Below are positions 58,392 through 64,000 of a stretch of 64,000 nt of DNA, piece by piece; position 1 is the first letter of the stretch, and each line of letters opens with the position of its first letter. The stretch comes from Serratia nevei (GTDB lineage: Bacteria; Pseudomonadota; Gammaproteobacteria; Enterobacterales; Enterobacteriaceae). Under the pieces are notes generated by a model that made no database searches, was not told where the DNA came from, and worked only from the letters and a program-made list of their open reading frames with translations. A program made the position numbers and the translations under genes. Location of the stretch: contig NZ_CP149940.1 in the NCBI RefSeq assembly GCF_037948395.1, forward strand, positions 62,001 to 126,000, in the 5' to 3' direction.

Positions 58392-58673
58392 TCAGTTGCG
58401 GTACAGCACCTTGATGATGTGGTAACCGAACTGGGTTTTGACCGGGCCGTAAGGTTTGAGCAGTGGGATGCTGAACACCGCTTTATCGAACGCCGGCACC
58501 ATCGCGCCCTTGTTGAATTCGCCCAGCGAGCCGCCGTTGCGTTTTGACGGGCAGCTCGAGTATTTGCGCGCCAGCGTGTCGAAGCTGACGCCGCGCTTCA
58601 GCTTGGCCAGCAGCTCGTTGGCCAGCTTTTCATTGTCTACCAGAATGTGCAGGGCGCACGCCGTTTTTGCCAT
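58392..58673 (-). CDS. ppiC: Peptidyl-prolyl cis-trans isomerase C (parvulin)
   Basis: The protein is 93 residues from ATG 58673, the length of E. coli PpiC; an upstream start at 58727 is open but unneeded. It is a single parvulin domain: [39 protein letters not shown] and [10 protein letters not shown] are the typical strands and active-site segments. It is a cytoplasmic protein-folding helper. Divergent from rep, the same arrangement as in E. coli. Confidence 0.96.
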   Translation of the reverse strand: MAKTACALHILVDNEKLANELLAKLKRGVSFDTLARKYSSCPSKRNGGSLGEFNKGAMVPAFDKAVFSIPLLKPYGPVKTQFGYHIIKVLYRN

Positions 58674-58782
58674 GGTAATGCCTTTGTCGATGCGAAAATT
58701 GCGCTGATTATACCCGCTAAATCTCATCGGCGCTTTCTGCTACAATTCCCTTCCACGTTTTACAGTCGAGCAAGCCAGCACC

Positions 58783-60807
58783 ATGCGATTAAACCCCAGC
58801 CAACAACAAGCCGTCGAATTCGTTACCGGGCCCTGCCTGGTGTTGGCCGGTGCCGGTTCCGGCAAGACGCGCGTTATCACCAACAAGATAGCCCACCTGA
58901 TCCACCACTGCGGCTATCAGGCGCGGCACATCGCCGCCGTGACCTTTACCAACAAGGCCGCACGCGAGATGAAAGAGCGCGTGTCGCAAACCCTGGGGCG
59001 TAAAGAGGCGCGCGGGCTGATGATTTCCACCTTCCATACCCTGGGGCTGGAGATCATCAAACGGGAATACGTGGCGTTGGGGATGAAGTCCAACTTCTCG
59101 CTGTTCGATGACCAGGATCAGCTGGCGCTGTTGAAAGAGCTGACCGAAAAGTGGCTGGAAAGCGACAAAACGCTGGTGGCGCAGCTGATCTCGACCATCT
59201 CCAACTGGAAAAACGACCTGATCGATCCCCAGCGGGCGGCGGAGCTGGCGCGCTCGGAGCGCGACAAGCTGTTCGCCCACTGCTACGGCCTGTACCACGC
59301 CCATATGCGGGCGTGCAACGTGCTGGACTTCGACGACCTGATCCTGTTGCCGACGCTGTTGTTGCAACGCAACGAAGAGGTGCGCGAACGCTGGCAGCAG
59401 CGTATTCGCTATCTGCTGGTGGATGAGTACCAGGATACCAACACCAGCCAGTACGAGCTGGTTAAGCTGCTGGTGGGCAACCGCGCGCGCTTTACCGTGG
59501 TGGGTGACGACGACCAGTCGATCTACTCCTGGCGCGGCGCGCGGCCGCAGAACCTGGTGCTGCTGAAGGAAGATTTCCCGGCGCTGCAGGTGATCAAGCT
59601 GGAGCAAAACTACCGTTCCAGCGAGCGTATCCTGAAGGCGGCTAACATTCTGATCGCCAATAACCCGCACGTGTTTGAAAAACGGCTGTTTTCCGAGCTG
59701 GGATATGGTGAAGAGCTGAAAGTGGTGACCGCCAACAACGAGGATCACGAAGCCGAGCGGGTGGTGGGGGAGCTGATCGCCCACCACTTCGTGAAAAAGA
59801 CCAACTACGGCGACTATGCGATCCTGTACCGCGGCAACCACCAGTCGCGGGTGTTTGAAAAGATGCTGATGCAGAACCGCATCCCGTACAAGATTTCCGG
59901 CGGCACCTCGTTCTTCTCGCGCCCCGAGATCAAGGATCTGCTGGCCTACCTGCGCGTGCTGACCAACCCGGAGGACGACAGCGCCTTCCTGCGCATCGTC
60001 AATACCCCCAAGCGCGAGATCGGCCCGGCGACGCTGCAGAAGCTCGGCGAATGGGCCAACCAGCGCAACAAGAGTTTATTCCACGCCAGTTTCGATCTGG
60101 GGCTGAGCCAGCACTTGACCGGGCGCGGGCTGGAGTCATTGCAGCGCTTTACCCACTGGCTCGGCGGTATCGCCCAGCAGGCGGAACGTGAGCCGGTGGC
60201 GGCGGTGCGCGATCTGATCCGCGGCGTGGACTATGAGAGCTGGCTGTTTGAAACCTCGACCAGCCCGAAGGCCGCCGAAATGCGGATGAAGAACGTCAAC
60301 ACGCTGTTCGGCTGGATGACCGAGATGCTGGAAGGCAACGATCTGGACGAGCCGATGACGCTGACCCAGGTGGTGACGCGCTTCACCCTGCGCGACATGA
60401 TGGAGCGCGGTGAAAGCGAAGAAGAGCTGGATCAGGTACAGCTGATGACGCTGCACGCTTCCAAAGGGCTGGAGTTCCCCTACGTATTCCTGGTGGGCAT
60501 GGAAGAGGGCCTGCTACCGCACCAGAGCAGCATCGATGAAGACAATGTCGATGAAGAGCGGCGTCTGGCCTATGTGGGGATCACCCGCGCGCAAAAAGAG
60601 CTGATCTTCACCCTGTGCCGCGAGCGCCGTCAGTACGGCGAACTGGTGCGGCCGGAGCCGAGTCGCTTCCTGCTGGAACTGCCGCAGGACGATTTGGCGT
60701 GGGAAACCGAGCGTAAAGTGGTGAGCCCGCAGGAGCGGATGCAGAAGGGGCAGAGCCATCTGGCCAATATCCGCGCCCAGCTGGCCAAGGCCAAAGGCGG
60801 GAATTAA
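58783..60807 (+). CDS. rep: ATP-dependent DNA helicase Rep
   Basis: The 674-residue superfamily-1A helicase has Walker A AGAGSGKT (residues 22-29), motif Ia [13 protein letters not shown], motif II DEYQDTN, motif [16 protein letters not shown], motif IV LEQNYRS, motif [16 protein letters not shown] and motif [13 protein letters not shown]. It moves 3' to 5' and clears protein blocks ahead of replication forks with DnaB. A strong bidirectional hairpin separates it from the convergent gppA. Confidence 0.98.
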   Translation: MRLNPSQQQAVEFVTGPCLVLAGAGSGKTRVITNKIAHLIHHCGYQARHIAAVTFTNKAAREMKERVSQTLGRKEARGLMISTFHTLGLEIIKREYVALGMKSNFSLFDDQDQLALLKELTEKWLESDKTLVAQLISTISNWKNDLIDPQRAAELARSERDKLFAHCYGLYHAHMRACNVLDFDDLILLPTLLLQRNEEVRERWQQRIRYLLVDEYQDTNTSQYELVKLLVGNRARFTVVGDDDQSIYSWRGARPQNLVLLKEDFPALQVIKLEQNYRSSERILKAANILIANNPHVFEKRLFSELGYGEELKVVTANNEDHEAERVVGELIAHHFVKKTNYGDYAILYRGNHQSRVFEKMLMQNRIPYKISGGTSFFSRPEIKDLLAYLRVLTNPEDDSAFLRIVNTPKREIGPATLQKLGEWANQRNKSLFHASFDLGLSQHLTGRGLESLQRFTHWLGGIAQQAEREPVAAVRDLIRGVDYESWLFETSTSPKAAEMRMKNVNTLFGWMTEMLEGNDLDEPMTLTQVVTRFTLRDMMERGESEEELDQVQLMTLHASKGLEFPYVFLVGMEEGLLPHQSSIDEDNVDEERRLAYVGITRAQKELIFTLCRERRQYGELVRPEPSRFLLELPQDDLAWETERKVVSPQERMQKGQSHLANIRAQLAKAKGGN

Positions 60808-60830
60808 AAAGACAGGGCTAGATTACTGAC

Positions 60831-60862
60831 AAAGGAGGAAAAAGCGTGGTTTTTCCTCCTTT
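60831..60862. terminator. Bidirectional terminator between rep and gppA
   Basis: AAAGGAGGAAAAA (60831-60843) and TTTTTCCTCCTTT (60850-60862) form a 13-bp stem with loop GCGTGG. A/T at both outer ends makes it usable from either strand. The rest of the 178-bp gap has no gene. Confidence 0.8.
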
Positions 60863-60985
60863 GAGGTTATCAGCCGAAAATCAATGAATTGATTTTCCTT
60901 ATTTTTTATATGCTGTCTTCTGTAAACCTGGCAATGTCATCAGGTTTGCCATTAACCTTCAGGCGCGAATCGCGCCCTGGTCATT

Positions 60986-62482
60986 TCAACGCTGTTCTTC
61001 CAACCGCAGCGTCCAATGGACGTAGCTCTGCCAGTGGCTTTCCTGCTCCAGCGCCTCGGCGCGCAGCGGATGCTGTTCCAGCCAACCCGGCGGCAAGATC
61101 ACCGTCAGTTCGTCGTCCTGATTGGCGCGTAACCGCACCGCCGGCAGCGTGTCATCGCGGCGGCGGCTGGCGAAGATGATCGCCAGGCGCAAAATGCGGC
61201 ACAGACGCTGCGCAGTGCGCGGCGGCAGGGCGTTTTGCTGGTTCAACAGCGACAGGTCGAGGGTGTTGCTCTGGTTTTGCAGCAGGGTGGCCAGCAGTTT
61301 TTTCTGCGCCGGGGTAAAGCCGGGTAAGTCCAGGTGGCGGATCAGGTAAGCGGCGTGTTGCGGCGCCTGCTTGAAATCGACGCTGAGGCCGAGTTCGTGG
61401 ATCAGGCTGGCGCTGTGCAACAGCTCGCGACATCGCGCATCCAGCTGCCACTCGTTGGCGACCTGCTGCGAGAAGTTGGCGGCGAGTTGGCTGACGCGTT
61501 CGGCCTGCTCGGTGTCGATCAGGTAGCGACGCTGCAGGTTGCGGATGGTGCGGATGCGAATATCCTGCTCCACCGGCAGATGCAGCATGCCGTAAACCAG
61601 GCCTTCACGCAGCGCCCCGCCGGCCAGCATCATGCTCTCGATGCCCAGCTCCTGGAAGATGGCCAACAGAATGGACAGGCCGCTCGGGAAGACCAGTGCG
61701 CGCTCCAACGTCAACCCTTCGATCTCCAGCTCTTCCAGCTTGCCGCACTGAATAGCGCGCTGTTTCAGCTGGCGCAGCTTGGGCAGGGTGATGCGTTCAT
61801 CCATGCCTTGCGCCACCATGATCTCCTGCAGCGCCTGCACGGTGCCGGAAGCGCCGACGCAGATCTGCCAACCTTGCTGGCGCAGCTGCGGTGCGATCGG
61901 CCGCACCATTTCGCGCGCGGCCTGTTCGGCGCGTTCGAAGTTTTCTTGCCCAAGGTTGCGATCGCTGAAATAGCGTTCCAGCCAGGTAACGCAGCCCATC
62001 GACAGGCTATACAGCTGCGATGCCTGTGCGCCGGTGCCGGTGACCAGTTCGGTGCTGCCGCCGCCGATGTCGACGACCAGCCGCCGATCCGGCCCGCCGG
62101 TGGTGTGCGCAACGCCGTGATAAATCAGCCGCGCTTCTTCTTCGCCGCTGATCACCTGCACCGGGCAGCCGAGGATTTGCTCGGCGACCTGCAGAAACTC
62201 ATCGGCGTTGGACGCCAGGCGCAGCGTGGCGGTGGCGACGACGCGGATCTGCTCGCGCGGAATGTCCTGCAGGCGTTCGGAGAACAGCCGCAGGCACTGC
62301 CAGCCGCGTTGCATGGCCTCATGCGACAGGTGATTGTTCTGATCCAGCCCGGCCGCCAGGCGCACCTTGCGCTTGATCCGCGCCAGAGTCTGAATGCTGC
62401 CGGCCACCTCGCGCACCACCAACATGTGGAAGCTGTTGGAGCCGAGATCGATGGCAGCATAAAGCGTGCTGGAACTGAGCAT
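60986..62482 (-). CDS. gppA: pppGpp 5'-phosphohydrolase / exopolyphosphatase GppA
   Basis: The 498-residue protein is of the ASKHA Ppx/GppA fold: [15 protein letters not shown] (residues 9-23) and [12 protein letters not shown] are the two phosphate-binding loops, and a helical HD-like C-terminal half (from about residue 315, [15 protein letters not shown]) follows. It converts pppGpp to ppGpp in the stringent response. It begins 5 bases after the rhlB stop, the operon order known in E. coli. Confidence 0.96.
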   Translation of the reverse strand: MLSSSTLYAAIDLGSNSFHMLVVREVAGSIQTLARIKRKVRLAAGLDQNNHLSHEAMQRGWQCLRLFSERLQDIPREQIRVVATATLRLASNADEFLQVAEQILGCPVQVISGEEEARLIYHGVAHTTGGPDRRLVVDIGGGSTELVTGTGAQASQLYSLSMGCVTWLERYFSDRNLGQENFERAEQAAREMVRPIAPQLRQQGWQICVGASGTVQALQEIMVAQGMDERITLPKLRQLKQRAIQCGKLEELEIEGLTLERALVFPSGLSILLAIFQELGIESMMLAGGALREGLVYGMLHLPVEQDIRIRTIRNLQRRYLIDTEQAERVSQLAANFSQQVANEWQLDARCRELLHSASLIHELGLSVDFKQAPQHAAYLIRHLDLPGFTPAQKKLLATLLQNQSNTLDLSLLNQQNALPPRTAQRLCRILRLAIIFASRRRDDTLPAVRLRANQDDELTVILPPGWLEQHPLRAEALEQESHWQSYVHWTLRLEEQR

Positions 62483-62487
62483 GGCGA

Positions 62488-63774
62488 TCAGCTCGAACGT
62501 TTACGGTTGCTGCGCGGCGCGCCGCCGCGACGAGGCGCGGAGTTGCGACGTGGGCCGTTGCCGCCGCGCGGACGCGACAGGCGCTTCGGCGCCGGCAAAT
62601 CGGTCAGCAGCGCATCGCTGTTGTACTTGCTCACCGGAATGCTGTGGTCGATATAGGTCTCGATCGCCGGCAGGTTGAGCGCGTACTCTTCACACGCCAG
62701 GCTGATGGAGTGGCCGCTGGCGCCTGCGCGGCCGGTACGGCCGATGCGGTGCACGTAGTCTTCGCAGTCGTCAGGCAGATCGTAGTTGAAAACGTGCGTG
62801 ACGGAAGGGATGTGCAAGCCGCGCGCAGCGACGTCGGTGGCGACCAGGATATCGAGGTTGCCCTTGGTGAAGTCGTCGAGGATACGCAGGCGTTTTTTCT
62901 GCGCCACGTCACCGGTCAGCAGGCCGACGCGGTGACCGTCGGCGGCCAGATGGCCCCAGATGTCTTCGCAGCGGTGCTTGGTGTTGGCGAAGATGATGGC
63001 ACGATCCGGCCACTCTTCTTCGATCAGCGTCTGCAGCAGGCGCATTTTTTCTTCGTTGGACGGGTAGAACAGCTCTTCTTTAATGCGGTGGCCGGTTTTC
63101 TGTTCCGGTTCCACTTCAACATATTCGGCGTTGTTCATCTGCTCGAAGGCCAGTTCGCGTACGCGATAGGACAGGGTGGCGGAGAACAGCATGTTCAGGC
63201 GTTGATCGGCCGTAGGCATACGGCGGAACAGCCAACGGATGTCTTTGATAAAGCCGAGATCGTACATGCGATCGGCTTCATCCAGCACGACGACCTGCAT
63301 CGCGCCGAGATCGACATAGTTCTGTTTGGTGTAATCGATTAAACGGCCGGTGGTGCCAATCAGAATGTCCACGCCGCTTTCCAGCACTTTCAGCTGTTTG
63401 TCGTAGCCGTCGCCGCCGTAGGCCAGGCCCAGTTTCAGGCCGGTGCTCTGGGAGAGCGCTTCTGCATCGGAGTGGATTTGCACCGCCAGTTCACGCGTAG
63501 GCGCCATGATCAAGGCGCGCGGCTGATTGGTCTGGCGATCCTGTTTCGCCGGGTGAGTCAGCAAATAGTGAAAAGTAGACGCCAAAAACGCCAGCGTCTT
63601 TCCGGTACCGGTTTGCGCCTGACCTGCAACGTCACGCCCGGAGAGCGTGAGCGGCAATGCTAACGCCTGGATGGGCGTGCAATTGTGAAACCCTTTTTTC
63701 TCAAGGGCTTCAAGGACTAACGGGTGCAGGGCGAAGTCGGAAAACTTCTGTTCGGTCAAGTGTGTTTTGCTCAT
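62488..63774 (-). CDS. rhlB: ATP-dependent RNA helicase RhlB
   Basis: The 428-residue DEAD-box protein has a Q motif ([13 protein letters not shown]), [18 protein letters not shown] within [24 protein letters not shown] and [10 protein letters not shown]. The C-terminal 35 residues are Arg/Gly-rich ([20 protein letters not shown]) for RNA and RNase E contact. It is a degradosome component. Transcribed divergently from trxA across 131 bp and upstream of gppA in one operon. Confidence 0.98.
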   Translation of the reverse strand: MSKTHLTEQKFSDFALHPLVLEALEKKGFHNCTPIQALALPLTLSGRDVAGQAQTGTGKTLAFLASTFHYLLTHPAKQDRQTNQPRALIMAPTRELAVQIHSDAEALSQSTGLKLGLAYGGDGYDKQLKVLESGVDILIGTTGRLIDYTKQNYVDLGAMQVVVLDEADRMYDLGFIKDIRWLFRRMPTADQRLNMLFSATLSYRVRELAFEQMNNAEYVEVEPEQKTGHRIKEELFYPSNEEKMRLLQTLIEEEWPDRAIIFANTKHRCEDIWGHLAADGHRVGLLTGDVAQKKRLRILDDFTKGNLDILVATDVAARGLHIPSVTHVFNYDLPDDCEDYVHRIGRTGRAGASGHSISLACEEYALNLPAIETYIDHSIPVSKYNSDALLTDLPAPKRLSRPRGGNGPRRNSAPRRGGAPRSNRKRSS

Positions 63775-63905
63775 AGTGTGGTAGAATATCAGCTAACTAT
63801 TGCTTTACGAAAGCACATCCGTTGAAATAAACGCGGTGCAATAAAATCACCTTGAGTTGGTTAATGCTACACCAACAAGGTAGACATAATCCTGTGGAGT
63901 AGAAC

Positions 63906-64000
63906 ATGAGCGATAAAATTATTCACCTGACTGACAGCAGCTTCGAAGCCGATGTGCTGAAAGCGGAAGGGCCGATCCTGGTCGATTTCTGGGCTGAATG
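63906..64000 (+). CDS. trxA: Thioredoxin 1 (N-terminal part; runs off window)
   Basis: The first 31 codons are visible: [20 protein letters not shown], continuing to VDFWAEW just before where the redox WCGPC should follow. GGAG precedes the ATG by 9 bases. It is the general cytosolic disulfide reductase. The position beside rhlB is conserved. The active site itself is outside the window. Confidence 0.95.
   Translation, partial: MSDKIIHLTDSSFEADVLKAEGPILVDFWAE

Overview
The window is chromosomal DNA from an enterobacterium, almost certainly Serratia marcescens or a very close relative. GC content is high. The strongest species marker is a complete 563-residue ChiA chitinase whose catalytic Glu falls at residue 315. 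The core gene orders rhlB-gppA/rep/ppiC, yhjJ-dctA-hmsP-bcs and dppABCDF are those of Enterobacterales. I see no insertion sequence, prophage, CRISPR array, integrase or rRNA.

Layout. (1) 1-5.6 kb, accessory: a partial Tat-exported amidohydrolase, a two-gene HTH-MNT/HEPN module behind a large palindrome, a LysR/CynX-type transporter pair, and a secreted phytase-like esterase. (2) selC (tRNA-Sec) at 5.66 kb, with no integrated island on either side. (3) 5.8-14.5 kb: a LysR regulator divergent from a tripartite EmrAB/NodT-type efflux operon that also carries a siderophore-interacting flavoprotein, a UspA protein and a DUF962 membrane protein; then an AraJ-like transporter and a DUF4282 protein. 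(4) 14.5-17.1 kb: an NAD-dependent epimerase, a LysR regulator and a divergent SDR that lacks the catalytic Tyr. (5) 17.2-22.2 kb: a beta-glucoside operon (bglF, GH1 phospho-beta-glucosidase, OprB-type porin) behind a textbook RAT antiterminator/terminator, with no bglG gene nearby. (6) 22.2-25.8 kb: an HD hydrolase resembling small alarmone hydrolases, ohrR-ohr, and eptB. (7) 25.9-29.5 kb: uhpABC without an adjacent uhpT. (8) 29.6-30.1 kb: tRNA-Pro(UGG) followed by 2.5 copies of a 164-bp tandem repeat; each copy begins with the last 19 nt of the tRNA. (9) chiA, then dppABCDF. (10) 38.7-52.8 kb: a complete type II cellulose locus, bcsEFG divergent from bcsRQABZC. (11) hmsP (c-di-GMP phosphodiesterase), dctA, yhjJ. 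(12) Housekeeping block: ppiC, rep, gppA, rhlB and the start of trxA.

How the genes work together. The bcs genes make phosphoethanolamine-modified cellulose under c-di-GMP control (PilZ in BcsA, GIL domain in BcsE), and the EAL protein HmsP next door probably lowers that signal. EptB and BcsG both transfer phosphoethanolamine, one to LPS core and one to cellulose. The bgl operon, ChiA, Dpp, DctA and UhpABC serve acquisition of plant- and chitin-derived sugars, peptides, C4-dicarboxylates and sugar phosphates. The LysR-efflux-siderophore cluster looks like an export system tied to iron or redox metabolism.

The observations most worth a second look are the tRNA-Pro tandem repeats, the HTH-MNT/HEPN pair, the efflux operon with the embedded ferric-siderophore reductase, and three separations from usual partners: a RAT without its antiterminator gene, UhpABC without UhpT, and an SDR without its catalytic Tyr.
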